Source: Legionella parisiensis (lineage in GTDB: Bacteria > Pseudomonadota > Gammaproteobacteria > Legionellales > Legionellaceae). Taken from it: DNA of 64,000 nt. Positions 1-9,165 of the stretch are shown here, piece after piece; the stretch's first letter is position 1; every line of letters starts with the position of its first letter. The DNA lies in NCBI RefSeq assembly GCF_001467945.1, contig NZ_LNYQ01000012.1, forward strand, positions 186,001 to 250,000. The letters run 5' to 3'. The position numbers and the translations under genes are program-made. The notes under the pieces are model-generated. The model saw nothing but the letters and a program-made list of their open reading frames with translations. It made no database searches and was not told the DNA's origin.

Positions 1-1
1 T

Positions 2-487
2 TTTCATCAAGAGCCTCGTTTTTTACTCTTTAATTGTCTGCAAGCACCTAAGGTTGGAAGCGGTGGCGAAACCATATTTGTAAACACGGAGACGGTTTGG
101 AAGACTGCAAGCGAATTACAAAAAAATGAATGGCGACACTATTCTCTCTCATTTCATACCGAGAAACTAGCACATTATGGGGGTTCCATTACGCGTAATT
201 TAATCAATATTCATCCCGATACGAAGCAGGTAATTTTACGCTTTGCTGAACCGGTAGGGGAAGATTATTTAAATCCCGTACACGTCAAAATAATTGGTAA
301 AAGTGAGGATGAGTCACATGTTATTTTATCCTCTTTAAGCCAGAGCATGCGCAGACTCCAACACCTCTACCAGCACGAATGGCAAGAAGGTGATTTTTTA
401 CTCGCAGATAATTTCTCTCTCTTACATGGGCGCAATTCATTTCACCGCCATAGTCCAAGACATTTAAGAAGGATCCAAATATTATGA
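2..487 (+). CDS. Fe(II)/2-oxoglutarate-dependent oxygenase, TauD/SyrP-like (5' partial)
   Basis: Open from the window edge; the last 161 codons are present. The visible part starts with an HxE triplet (His at 5-7, Glu at 11-13), followed by a GGET motif and, near the C-terminus, a His in LLHGR and an Arg-rich HLRRIQI end. That is the order of the HxD/E...H facial triad and the 2-oxoglutarate-binding Arg in the TauD superfamily (PF02668), closest to the SyrP/PvcB-like members that hydroxylate small molecules or tethered amino acids. Its TGA overlaps the ATG of the P450 gene (ATGA), so the two are co-translated and probably modify the same product. Upstream genes (for example an isonitrile synthase of PvcA type) lie outside the window, so the substrate is unknown. 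Confidence 0.8.
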   Translation, partial: FHQEPRFLLFNCLQAPKVGSGGETIFVNTETVWKTASELQKNEWRHYSLSFHTEKLAHYGGSITRNLINIHPDTKQVILRFAEPVGEDYLNPVHVKIIGKSEDESHVILSSLSQSMRRLQHLYQHEWQEGDFLLADNFSLLHGRNSFHRHSPRHLRRIQIL

Positions 488-1695
488 AATCCTATACGTT
501 AATGCAGCTCAAGCAAACGACAACGCCAGAGCAATTCAGTCATCATTTACGGGAAATGGGGGAGCTATTCTGGTGGGATCCGGGGAAATTTTTTGTTATT
601 ACCTCTTATCAACTAGCCAAACAAGTACTCACAAGCGAAGATTTCAGTTGTGATCGCTCGCCTTTTTTTATCTCCCGTATGCCCGAAATGAATTTGTCAT
701 TAATTACTAATTTTTTCAAAGTCGTCAGTCAAATGATGGTCATGAGTGATGCGCCAGAACACACGGCTCGCAGACGGATTTGTTATCATGGATTAAGCAC
801 CCATTGCCTCCAACAATTAATACCATTGATTCAGCGGACCATAGCAAATTGTCTGGCTGAATTTACTGAAAACCAACCTTTTGACTTTGTAAGCCAACTC
901 GCACAAAACATTCCCTCGGTAACGCTTGCAGAATTGTTTGCAATTCCCGATAGTGAACGTAATGATTTTTATCATTGGTCCAATAACATGACCCAGTTCT
1001 TTGGCGGCTCTACTAGTTATAAAGATGAAGATGGCATCAAGGTAAATCATAGCGCCCAACAATTATATAATTACTTTTCTGATCTCATGGGTCACCGCCG
1101 GCTTAAGCCAGGAACAGATTTTTTAAGTATCTTATTGGAACATCAAGCTCATTTTGGATTAACTGATGATGAAATCATTTCCCAGGCCATTATGATGCTG
1201 GTTGCCGGTCAGGTAACAACAACGGATCAACTATGTAATAATTTATTTGTTTTGCTCAATGAACCAGGACTCTGGAAGCAGATAAGAAATAACATTGATG
1301 CTCTTGATGCTTATATTGAAGAATGCAACCGTCTTGATCCGGCAGTAACTTTCATTTTTCGGGTAACTAAAAATGAAACTATGCTTGGTGATCAGCTGAT
1401 TAAAAAAGGAAAGGTAATTTTCATATCAACACATGCAATTAATCGTGACCCACACTATTTTAATCATCCGGACACTATAACGCTCGAGAAAAAGCAAACA
1501 CAGCATTTCAGTTATGGTTACGGAAGTCATTTTTGTCTTGGGGCAAAATTGGCGCGTGTTGAAATGCACCACATTTTTAAATCCCTGTTGACGCAGTTCC
1601 CTTCTTTACGTCTTGATGCGAGCAACCCTGCGCAAAGAAAACATCACAGTTTGTCTTTTTCAGGATTTGAACATATGTATTTAAGGACTCATTAA
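484..1695 (+). CDS. Cytochrome P450
   Basis: Soluble bacterial-type P450 of 403 residues, the usual length. The haem-binding loop FSYGYGSHFCLG puts the thiolate ligand at Cys351, and the K-helix ExxR is Glu280-Arg283. The I-helix oxygen-activation motif, normally AGx(D/E)TT, reads AGQVTT at residues 241-246, so the acidic residue is replaced by Val244 while the Thr is kept. No redox partner gene is adjacent. The start overlaps the stop of the upstream 2OG oxygenase, which points to joint action in a tailoring pathway. The substrate cannot be deduced. P450s lacking the acid are known but uncommon, and may use altered proton delivery or non-standard chemistry. Confidence 0.92.
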   Translation: MKSYTLMQLKQTTTPEQFSHHLREMGELFWWDPGKFFVITSYQLAKQVLTSEDFSCDRSPFFISRMPEMNLSLITNFFKVVSQMMVMSDAPEHTARRRICYHGLSTHCLQQLIPLIQRTIANCLAEFTENQPFDFVSQLAQNIPSVTLAELFAIPDSERNDFYHWSNNMTQFFGGSTSYKDEDGIKVNHSAQQLYNYFSDLMGHRRLKPGTDFLSILLEHQAHFGLTDDEIISQAIMMLVAGQVTTTDQLCNNLFVLLNEPGLWKQIRNNIDALDAYIEECNRLDPAVTFIFRVTKNETMLGDQLIKKGKVIFISTHAINRDPHYFNHPDTITLEKKQTQHFSYGYGSHFCLGAKLARVEMHHIFKSLLTQFPSLRLDASNPAQRKHHSLSFSGFEHMYLRTH

Positions 1696-1858
1696 GATGC
1701 TTGTAATAGTCTGTTTGAAGACGCGCCCGGACTGCTATTAAGTTTTTGCTTCCATCCCGCGGCCTATCTGCGTGATGTAGGCATTTAGTTCCCATTATAA
1801 TCCAGTTGCTCACGTTTCCTTTCTTGGGGCATGGTCATGAAAAACTAGAATAAAGTCT

Positions 1859-2344
1859 CTATTCTTTTGCAGCCAATTGCTGCAATGGTTCGCCTGATAA
1901 GCGAAATTGCAATAAATCCGTACGTGGATGCGCCCCTATAAGTTCGAAGAATTCAATGGTTTTTTTATCCCAGGTAAACGCATGTCCTTCCAATCGACAA
2001 CATTCTTTTTCAATCGCCACACGCGCAAGATAAGTTAACAAGCCCGTACCCAAGCCAAAACTACGATAGGGTTCATCTACAAAGAGATCCTCAATATACA
2101 AAATAGGAGCTGCTTCAGAGGCAGAGTAAGAGAAAAAGTATAAAGCGTAACCCGCTGGTTTTTTCTTATATTCAGCTAATAAAACATAAAAATATTTATT
2201 TCGACCAAAGCCATGAGATTCAATTTTTTCCAAAGTTAAATGAATCTCCTCAGGTTTTTTTCTTTCAATCTCAGCCAATTTCTTTATTAAACCCAGAATT
2301 TCTGCTTTATCTTTTTTCTTAGCAATTCGAAAAGTAAATTCCAT
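1859..2344 (-). CDS. GNAT-family N-acetyltransferase, spermidine/diamine acetyltransferase-like
   Basis: 161 residues, a complete single GNAT domain. The acetyl-CoA-binding motif A is visible in YIEDLFVDEPYRSFGLGTGL (R-x-x-G-x-G type), and the C-terminal TWDKKTIEFFELIGA segment corresponds to motif B of the eukaryotic-type SSAT branch. It probably acetylates a primary amine or polyamine in the cytosol; the acceptor is not certain. A strong AAGGGGGG ribosome binding site lies 5 bases before the ATG. It is the third gene of an apparent mltB - msrBA - GNAT operon, 25 bases after msrBA. Confidence 0.82.
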   Translation of the reverse strand: MEFTFRIAKKKDKAEILGLIKKLAEIERKKPEEIHLTLEKIESHGFGRNKYFYVLLAEYKKKPAGYALYFFSYSASEAAPILYIEDLFVDEPYRSFGLGTGLLTYLARVAIEKECCRLEGHAFTWDKKTIEFFELIGAHPRTDLLQFRLSGEPLQQLAAKE

Positions 2345-2369
2345 ATACCCCCCTTAACAACTTAAAATC

Positions 2370-3239
2370 TTACCCAAAGCGATTTACAGGTTGATGACAA
2401 TAAGGAGGTTTATGATGTTTGGCATAATAATCCTGATGGTATTCTTCTGCGGGCCAAAATGTTTGTGCTGGCAAAAGGCGAGTCGCGACTTGGTAGCCTC
2501 TTTTTTGCAGCATTTGGATTAAGGTTTCTGCTTCATCCAATTGCTCCTGATTATAATAAAACACCGCACTCTTATACTGCTCACCTAAATCTGGACCTTG
2601 TCCCGATTTTTGTGTGGGATCATGGATTTCAAAAAAACGTTTCAGTACTTGGTGGTAGTCCGTCTTAGCTTTATCATAAATAACGCGTACTGCTTCATAA
2701 TGTCCGGTATTGCCCTGACACACCTGGTCATAGCTGGGTTCTGAAGTAACACCACCTGTATAACCCACTTCTACACGAAGAACTCCAGAGATTTGCTTTA
2801 AAAAATGGTCAACCCCCCAAAAACATCCTCCAGCGATTATTGCTTCTTCAGTATCCAATACCTGACTTTCTGCAACAAAATCAATGGAGGCGGAGTTGAC
2901 GCAATGACGTAAATTCTTTTGGGTAAAACACTCACCTGTGAAAACATGACCTAAATGAGCATCACAGCGTGAACAGAGGATTTCTGTACGTTGGCCATCA
3001 CGATCTGGGAGCTGTTTCACTGCATGAACGATGTTATCATCAAAACTCGGCCAGCCGCACCCTGAGCTGAATTGGCTTGACCCGCGAAATAAGGCCAAAC
3101 CACAACGTCTGCATAAATAAGTCCCTTGCGTTATGACAGAATTGTATGCTCCAGTATGAGGATACTCTGTGGCTTTATCACAAATGATCCTTTTTGCTAA
3201 AGGGGTTAAACTGGCAGTTTTATCAAGATAATCATCCAT
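2370..3239 (-). CDS. Bifunctional peptide methionine sulfoxide reductase, MsrB-MsrA fusion
   Basis: 289 residues with MsrB first (about 1-125) and MsrA second (about 130-285). MsrB carries two CxxC zinc pairs (Cys43/46, Cys89/92) and the catalytic Cys113 in RHCVNSASI, where most relatives have RYCINSA. MsrA carries the GCFWG motif with catalytic Cys139. Together they reduce both R and S diastereomers of methionine sulfoxide in proteins. No signal peptide is seen, so the enzyme is probably cytosolic. It sits 5 bases after mltB and shares its transcript. B-A order is the less usual arrangement of this fusion, but it is known. Confidence 0.95.
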   Translation of the reverse strand: MDDYLDKTASLTPLAKRIICDKATEYPHTGAYNSVITQGTYLCRRCGLALFRGSSQFSSGCGWPSFDDNIVHAVKQLPDRDGQRTEILCSRCDAHLGHVFTGECFTQKNLRHCVNSASIDFVAESQVLDTEEAIIAGGCFWGVDHFLKQISGVLRVEVGYTGGVTSEPSYDQVCQGNTGHYEAVRVIYDKAKTDYHQVLKRFFEIHDPTQKSGQGPDLGEQYKSAVFYYNQEQLDEAETLIQMLQKRGYQVATRLLPAQTFWPAEEYHQDYYAKHHKPPYCHQPVNRFG

Positions 3240-3244
3240 AATTT

Positions 3245-4213
3245 TTACCTATGTTGTGCTTGGCAAATTTTATCTGCTAAATAACCTATAGCTCCTGCAT
3301 AGTAGATGGAGTTATTGTAATGCAAAATCATCTTATAGTTCGGGAAGGCCAAGAAGGTTGGTCCGCCTAATGGTTGAACAATACTCGCTTGCAGATTTTG
3401 GAAGGGTAATAGCTCGCCCTCTTCAGTGCGTACACCCATTGCATTCCATTCACTCACAGGTTTTATAATGTTTTTTCCTTGCATAGCCATATCAAATTTA
3501 TGGGGTAATTTGACTTGGATTGCCCAGGGCTCGCCTGTTTGCCATCCATTTTGCTTCATATAATTTGCAATTGAAGCAAAGACATCTGGTTTACTTCTCC
3601 AAATATCCTTTCGCCCATCGCCATCATAATCCACAGCATATTTCACCCAGCTTGAAGGCAAAAATTGCGGTTGGCCTGAGGCGCCAGCCCACTCACCTTT
3701 GAAATCAGAAAGACTCACATGGCCCTCATTCAGGATATGTAAGGCAATAAATAATTCTTTACGGAAAAAATCCTTGCGTTTGGAGTCATACGCTAAGGTG
3801 GCTAGAGCTTTCACGACAGGGAAGTTACCCATATATGTGCCATAACTGGTTTCCATTCCCCAGAATGAAACGATGAAGCAAGGATTTACTCCGTATTGCT
3901 TTGCTACAGCTTCTAATACGGCCTGATTCTTTTTGAATTCCTTGCGTCCTATAGCAATCCTATAATTATCAACACGTGTATTGCGGTATTTAATAAATGT
4001 GAGGCGATGTTCTGGTTGAGAACGTAAAAATCCTTTAATTTGATGACTTGGCGCATGGATTCCTGCAAATGCCTCATCAAAAATTTCTGGTGATATTCCT
4101 TGTTGCAATGCTTCTGCCCTAATTCCAGCGACCCAAGTACTCCAATTCTGTTGTGCGAAGGCAACATGATGTACCAGAACGTATGCGATTATCGCAAGTC
4201 CCCATTTTTTCAT
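3245..4213 (-). CDS. mltB: Lytic murein transglycosylase, MltB-like (GH103)
   Basis: 322 residues starting at MKKWGLAI, preceded by a purine-rich GGGGGAAAGG site; a longer frame (14 more codons) has no such site. The N-terminus is a signal peptide ending near AFA|QQ, with no lipobox. The SLT_2 domain contains the catalytic Glu121 in FWGMETSYG and the EWAGASGQPQFLPSSW block typical of family 3 transglycosylases, which cleave the MurNAc-GlcNAc bond with 1,6-anhydro ring formation. There is no C-terminal peptidoglycan-binding domain. It is first in an operon with msrBA and a GNAT gene. Confidence 0.93.
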   Translation of the reverse strand: MKKWGLAIIAYVLVHHVAFAQQNWSTWVAGIRAEALQQGISPEIFDEAFAGIHAPSHQIKGFLRSQPEHRLTFIKYRNTRVDNYRIAIGRKEFKKNQAVLEAVAKQYGVNPCFIVSFWGMETSYGTYMGNFPVVKALATLAYDSKRKDFFRKELFIALHILNEGHVSLSDFKGEWAGASGQPQFLPSSWVKYAVDYDGDGRKDIWRSKPDVFASIANYMKQNGWQTGEPWAIQVKLPHKFDMAMQGKNIIKPVSEWNAMGVRTEEGELLPFQNLQASIVQPLGGPTFLAFPNYKMILHYNNSIYYAGAIGYLADKICQAQHR

Positions 4214-4455
4214 AGCCTTTCCCCCTGATTTTCTATTACCTGATTGCCATCTCAATATTTAAAGATAGACCATTTATCATAAAACAAGTAGTCCGGGCTC
4301 CAACCCCACGGCCGTCAAGCAAAGAGTGTTTCATGTTCCATTTGACTCAATTCGCAAGTAATTCTGTCACCCCGAAGGTAACAGCATTCTGCTTGACTTG
4401 ATGGAATAGGTCACAATCCCAGACTACCAGCACAGAAAAGATTATACAGTGAGTA

Positions 4456-5883
4456 TTAAAGCGCTTCCATAAATGCTGTTAAATCTGCCTTTTCTTCTTG
4501 AGTTAACTGTAATTGCAATACTAAATTAAAAAACTCTACAGTATCAGCCAAAGTTAACAAACGACCATCATGCAAGTAAGGCGGGGAATCTTTAATTCCT
4601 CTCAAAGGAAATGTTTTTATAGCGCCATCACCAACTGCTTTCATACCATTAATCATTTGTGGTTGATAGAAACGTTCGGTTTGTAAATTATGCATGGTGT
4701 TGTCAGTATAGTAAGGAGGAGCATGACAAGTAGAGCATTTTGCCTTGCCAAAAAACAACTCCTGTCCACGTAACTCTGCTGGACTCGCTTTTACTGGATC
4801 CAACTTGCCTTCCCAGGTCAATTTAGGTGCAGGAGGAAAATCAAGAATTGACTGAAACTCAGACATGAAGTGAACTTGGCTGCCACGTTCTAAAATATTA
4901 ACGCCTTTTTTGGTCGCAATTACTGGATCACCATCAAAATAAGCTGCTCTTTGTTCAAATTCTGTAAAATCCTCCACAGTTTTCAATGCACGTTGAGACC
5001 CAAATAATCTTTGTATATTTAGTCCACGCAATGTTGGCGTATTGATCCGGTGGCGAAACTCCTGAGGTCTAATATCACCAACCAAATGGGTTGCTTTGTT
5101 TGTATGACCATTCGCATGACAATCAAAGCAAGCAACTCCACGGCTTGGCCTTACAGTACGCCGGTCTTCAGTTTGGTTAAATTGTTGTTGTGGAAATGGA
5201 GTGACCAACAAACGTAAACCCTCCAGTTGTTTGGGATTCAATAGACCGTTAAATAATTCATAATAATTTTCAATGGTTACCAATTTACCTTGAGATACAT
5301 CCCCAAGATCAGGCCTGGTGACTAAAAAAATCGGTGCAGGATGGGGTGGTAAAAAATGATCGGGAATATCAAAGTCTAAATCAAATCGAGTCAAGTCCCT
5401 GTCTTCTTGTTTTTTAATTTCATTAATAGAAAACTTGGGAAATAACATACCCCCTTCAGGATGATTAGGATGGGGTAATGGTAAGAAGCCTTTCGGAAAT
5501 AGACCTTTGTTCTTAATCTCCTCAGGAGTCATTTTTGCAAGCTGATCCCATGTTAGTCCCTCAGACAACTTGACTCGAACACCTTCTTGCACAGGCTTTC
5601 CATTAGACATCTTTGCTGTTTGAGAAGGCTTATTACTCAAATCATAACGCTGTTTTAATAGCTCTTGCTGCCGTTCATTAATCGCTTGTTTTTCACTACT
5701 CATACGCTGCAAAATGCTTGCAAAAGTCTCATGAAGCACCACCGGTAAATAACTTGTAGGTACTGATGCGCTAGAAGAAGACGAATTAGAAGGATTAGTG
5801 GGTGACGGCGCTGTATCAGCGGCAAAAGCAAAAGAACAAATGCCTGATGTTAAGAGCATCACTCCTAAAGATTTTTTTAACAT
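4456..5883 (-). CDS. Di-haem cytochrome c, CcpA/MauG peroxidase superfamily
   Basis: 475 residues from the second in-frame ATG (a 4-codon longer start at 5895 is possible). Signal peptide to about SFAFA, then a Ser/Pro/Asn-rich linker. Two c-type haem sites are present: CFDCH (252-256) and CSTCH (383-387). The C-terminal block FPLRGIKDSPPYLHDGRLLTLADTVEFF matches the region that carries the distal ligand loop in bacterial cytochrome c peroxidases. It is longer than classical CcpA (about 330 residues) because of an N-terminal extension of roughly 150 residues. Probably periplasmic; it could reduce peroxide or act as a MauG-like oxidant. No c-type cytochrome maturation or partner gene is adjacent. 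Confidence 0.85.
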   Translation of the reverse strand: MLKKSLGVMLLTSGICSFAFAADTAPSPTNPSNSSSSSASVPTSYLPVVLHETFASILQRMSSEKQAINERQQELLKQRYDLSNKPSQTAKMSNGKPVQEGVRVKLSEGLTWDQLAKMTPEEIKNKGLFPKGFLPLPHPNHPEGGMLFPKFSINEIKKQEDRDLTRFDLDFDIPDHFLPPHPAPIFLVTRPDLGDVSQGKLVTIENYYELFNGLLNPKQLEGLRLLVTPFPQQQFNQTEDRRTVRPSRGVACFDCHANGHTNKATHLVGDIRPQEFRHRINTPTLRGLNIQRLFGSQRALKTVEDFTEFEQRAAYFDGDPVIATKKGVNILERGSQVHFMSEFQSILDFPPAPKLTWEGKLDPVKASPAELRGQELFFGKAKCSTCHAPPYYTDNTMHNLQTERFYQPQMINGMKAVGDGAIKTFPLRGIKDSPPYLHDGRLLTLADTVEFFNLVLQLQLTQEEKADLTAFMEAL

Positions 5884-6048
5884 ACGTAAATCCATTTATA
5901 TGAAAAGAATTTTTTCATCATAAAATACTTATAAATTCAGTGCAATAGAATCAAAACTCCAGATATTTATAACCTGGAGCCAGCATAGCAAATCCCCAAA
6001 ATAATAAATTTTTAAGTCTGATTTCAAGTCTGTTGACAATTCGCCAGA

Positions 6049-6076
6049 TTGAGCCAAAAATGATGCGATTTATAAT
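6049..6076 (+). promoter_or_regulatory. Putative sigma-70 promoter for the Maf gene
   Basis: TTGAGC (6049-6054), a 16-base spacer and a perfect TATAAT (6071-6076). Transcription would begin near 6083, inside the longer possible reading frame, which supports the start at 6104. A second TTGACA at 6033-6038 is 32 bases from the -10, too far to pair with it. Confidence 0.5.
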
Positions 6077-6103
6077 ATGCTGCAAAACACCAATCCTATT
6101 TTT

Positions 6104-6703
6104 ATGAAACCGAATCATCTATTAAAAATTATTCTCGCCAGCGCATCTCCAAGACGTTTGCACATTTTGCAAGAGCACGGTTTGCCTGCTGTTGTTATGC
6201 CTGCCGACATTGAAGAAATTCAGCAAAAAGACGAGGAAGCTAAAATATATGTTACACGACTTGCCAGAGAAAAGGCGGAAACTATTTTGGCACAAGTCAA
6301 AGCAGGTACCGCGGATATCATTCTAGCAGCAGACACTACAGTAGCCTACCAGGATCATATTTTAGAAAAACCCCGCGATCATCAAGATGCATATAGAATG
6401 TTAAGCATGTTAAGCGGCAATTCTCATGAGGTCTATACGGGCTATGCTCTAATTTTTCTACCAGAACAACAGTGGTGGGTTGATTGTGTCGCAAGCAGCA
6501 TTACTTTTCACACACTTACAGAGCAACAAATACAAAATTATATTGATACAGGAGATCCTTATGATAAGGCTGGCGGATATGGTATCCAGAATGTATATGA
6601 TACATTTATAAAAGAAATAAAAGGCTCTTATTACAATGTGATGGGTTTGCCCATTGAAGAAATTATGAAAAGAATTTCTCTTAGATATTCTGAATCATTT
6701 TAA
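6104..6703 (+). CDS. Maf-family nucleoside triphosphate pyrophosphatase (YhdE-like)
   Basis: 199 residues with the Maf signature ILASASPRR at the start, the ADT motif in ILAADTTVAYQ, and GKPRD-like EKPRD. The family hydrolyses dTTP/UTP or modified nucleotides to monophosphates and pyrophosphate. The ATG at 6104 is preferred over one at 6077 because a good -10 hexamer (TATAAT, 6071-6076) directly abuts 6077, and because 199 residues is the family length. A clear ribosome binding site is lacking at either. The stop codon overlaps that of the convergent diguanylate cyclase gene in a shared TTAA. Confidence 0.9.
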   Translation: MKPNHLLKIILASASPRRLHILQEHGLPAVVMPADIEEIQQKDEEAKIYVTRLAREKAETILAQVKAGTADIILAADTTVAYQDHILEKPRDHQDAYRMLSMLSGNSHEVYTGYALIFLPEQQWWVDCVASSITFHTLTEQQIQNYIDTGDPYDKAGGYGIQNVYDTFIKEIKGSYYNVMGLPIEEIMKRISLRYSESF

Positions 6704-7809
6704 TTAATATGTTGAGAACGTACTTGGTTTTTTCCAGCTCTTTTCGCTTCATATAATGTTTTATCTGCTGCAGAAATCACTTCATCCACATCATTAACAT
6801 AAAATGGAGAAACGCTGACTATTCCTATACTAATTGTAGTTTCACCTTTTTCTCTCTGTTTTTTAAATTTATTTTGCAGTTTATTACACAGTAAAATAGC
6901 ATCATCAAGCGAGGTATTCGTCAAAATCGCTGCAAACTCATCACCCCCAATACGAAATGCACTGTCATTGGCTTTTTTTGCAGAATTTTTGATAGCAGCA
7001 GCTAATTGTTTCAAAAATAAGTCACCGGAAGGATGACCATAATTATCATTAATATCTTTGAAGTCATCTACATCGATTAATACCAAATTAAGAGGGTGAT
7101 TGTTTCTTTTTGCTCGTTTAAATTCTTCATCAAGCCGCTTATCAAAATAACCGCGATTATAAAGGCCAGTTAATCCATCAGTAATTGAAACTCGGCGGAC
7201 TTCTTGCAAAGCATCGTCTTTTTCTTTGCTGAGTTGAAGGGTTTCTTGCAACAACCTTGAAGGAAATTTGGCTGTAATTATTAACATAATCACAAAAAGA
7301 ATAAACATAATTGCTAAAATAATACGATCCAGGCCACCTAGCCAAAAATTATAAACAATTAGAGGTAAGAACATGGGGATTAAATAACAATAATATGCTG
7401 GTAGATATACTGAAAGTGATGCCAGAGCCCCTGATGCCATCCCCCCTAAAGCCAGAGTAATAACATTTTGATGCATTTCAGAGAAATGAGGATAGAAAAG
7501 AATATAGCAGGATCCCCACAAAGCTCCTGTTAAGAAGGTAAAAAATAAAAAATGGTTTTTAGTATTTTCTTTTTTGACAATGTAATCTTTACTGGCAATA
7601 CTATTTTTACTATTAATCCAGCGGGTAAAGCTTAAAACGATCATGCCCAGATACCATGCAGCCACAGGCATTATTGATGCATGACGGTACAATAAATATC
7701 CCGCTATCACAGTAGACACTAAGACATTAAAAGGAATTGCTTTAAGAGAGCTCTCGAGAAGCAATAAAAAACATTCATCCTGTAATTGAAAAATCGACTT
7801 CCTCGTCAT
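6700..7809 (-). CDS. Membrane-bound diguanylate cyclase (GGDEF)
   Basis: 369 residues from an ATG preceded by GGAG at 8 bases; a 5-codon longer start at 7824 lacks such a site. The first 190 residues hold about six hydrophobic segments with short loops and no recognisable periplasmic sensor domain. The GGDEF domain follows, with an intact RIGGDEF active site and a typical YGHPSGDLFLK block, so it should make cyclic di-GMP. The allosteric inhibitory site, RxxD five residues upstream of GGDEF, reads KAND, so feedback inhibition may be lost. No EAL domain is present. Convergent overlap with maf by 4 bases. Confidence 0.93.
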   Translation of the reverse strand: MTRKSIFQLQDECFLLLLESSLKAIPFNVLVSTVIAGYLLYRHASIMPVAAWYLGMIVLSFTRWINSKNSIASKDYIVKKENTKNHFLFFTFLTGALWGSCYILFYPHFSEMHQNVITLALGGMASGALASLSVYLPAYYCYLIPMFLPLIVYNFWLGGLDRIILAIMFILFVIMLIITAKFPSRLLQETLQLSKEKDDALQEVRRVSITDGLTGLYNRGYFDKRLDEEFKRAKRNNHPLNLVLIDVDDFKDINDNYGHPSGDLFLKQLAAAIKNSAKKANDSAFRIGGDEFAAILTNTSLDDAILLCNKLQNKFKKQREKGETTISIGIVSVSPFYVNDVDEVISAADKTLYEAKRAGKNQVRSQHIN

Positions 7810-7971
7810 TTTATTCTCCGTCATTCTAATTTTGAAAATTAAAATTCAAATTAAGAAGCAAAAAATCAAATGTTGTTTTTAAAAAGCGTTCAATCTAAAT
7901 TGCTTTTAATCTAAGGATTTAATATTAATTTTAGCACATCAATAAATGCGGCTAGAGGAGAAAAGCCCAAA

Positions 7972-9165
7972 TTACTCGCTGCGCAAAGAAACCACTGGCT
8001 CCAATTTTGCAGCACGTCGTGCAGGATAAAACCCAAAGAAAATTCCAGTGGCCGCCGATACCAAAAAACCGGCTACTGGAGGAAGAAGATAGAGTGAAAA
8101 GTTCCAATCACTAAAATAGGCCAGAATACGCGTAAAAATTAATCCTAAGATTACCCCAAGGACGCCTCCCAACAAAGAAAGCATAACCGACTCAACTAAA
8201 AATAACGCTTGAATTTCGCTATTTTTGGCGCCCACCGCTTTACGAATACCAATTTCTTTTTTGCGCTCACTCACTGAAACCAACATGACATTCATCACGC
8301 CAATTCCACCCACCAAAAGCGAAATACCACCGATTACACCAAGTAATAGGGTAAAAATTTGTCCCTGATTTTCCATGCTGGCAATAATTTGTTTTGCACT
8401 ACGGGAAAAAACACTCAATTTAGGGGCCATGGAACCAATGATTTGTTTTATTTCTTCAATCACTTCATCTATGGGGCTATCCGGTTTCAACTCCAAAACC
8501 ACGTTATTTACCTTGGCATCCTTGCTAATCATACTAATCCCAGCCAAGGGAATAATAGCCGCTTGATTTATGTCCTCATTGAAAAAACCATTTTCCTTCC
8601 AGGGTTCGGCCACTCCAATAATCGTATATAAAGATTGCCCTATACGTAATTGTTTTCCTATGGGATCATCAAAGCTTATCTCTTTGATTTGCCGCGCTAA
8701 ACCTGCGCCAATCACACAATAATGCTCATAAGACTCAACAAAAGAAACAAAATGTCCGGCAGCTAGTTTAATATGAACAATTTTTGGTAAATGCTCGTTG
8801 GCTCCTATAACTGCGCCCTGCATTAATTTCCCCTGAAAACTCAAAGGTTGATATGCGGTGCTATAAGGAGCCATATCCACAATATACGGTATTCGTTCAG
8901 GCAACTGCTCCCATTGATCTGCAGAGATTGACTCCATACTTCCAGAAGATTTATCTGTCGTTTTGGGGTAAACAGAAATTGCCAATAAATCGGTACCTAA
9001 AGCCTTAAATTGGGCCAATGCCTTTTCTGTAGCTAACTGACCGCAACTAATTAACGCAACAACAGCTGCAGTACCTACTAAAATACCTAGAATGGCTAAA
9101 AAGGAACGCAATTTGGCAGCGGTTAAATTAACCAATGCTTGCTGGCAATGCCCGGCAAGATTCAT
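7972..9165 (-). CDS. MacB-like ABC transporter permease
   Basis: 397 residues. The start is the ATG that overlaps the stop of the ATPase gene (ATGA); an upstream in-frame start is less likely. One transmembrane helix near the N-terminus (about 20-45), a long periplasmic MacB_PCD domain, then three C-terminal helices with the FtsX motif around ERKKEIGIRKAVGAK. This is the topology of MacB/LolC/DevC permeases, which do mechanotransmission rather than classical import. Here permease and ATPase are separate genes, unlike one-piece MacB. Together with the upstream adaptor and TolC-like genes it should form a tripartite exporter for a peptide, lipid or macrolide-like substrate. Confidence 0.92.
   Translation of the reverse strand: MNLAGHCQQALVNLTAAKLRSFLAILGILVGTAAVVALISCGQLATEKALAQFKALGTDLLAISVYPKTTDKSSGSMESISADQWEQLPERIPYIVDMAPYSTAYQPLSFQGKLMQGAVIGANEHLPKIVHIKLAAGHFVSFVESYEHYCVIGAGLARQIKEISFDDPIGKQLRIGQSLYTIIGVAEPWKENGFFNEDINQAAIIPLAGISMISKDAKVNNVVLELKPDSPIDEVIEEIKQIIGSMAPKLSVFSRSAKQIIASMENQGQIFTLLLGVIGGISLLVGGIGVMNVMLVSVSERKKEIGIRKAVGAKNSEIQALFLVESVMLSLLGGVLGVILGLIFTRILAYFSDWNFSLYLLPPVAGFLVSAATGIFFGFYPARRAAKLEPVVSLRSE

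Noticed and set aside
1577-1813. Minus-strand frame after the P450 gene
   Set aside because: Overlaps the P450 3' end, no ribosome binding site, no recognisable motif.
7830-7860. Possible PmrA box before the diguanylate cyclase gene
   Set aside because: The minus strand has two TTAATTT copies, but they are 12 bases apart instead of 11, and the flanking bases do not fit. Likely just AT-rich sequence.
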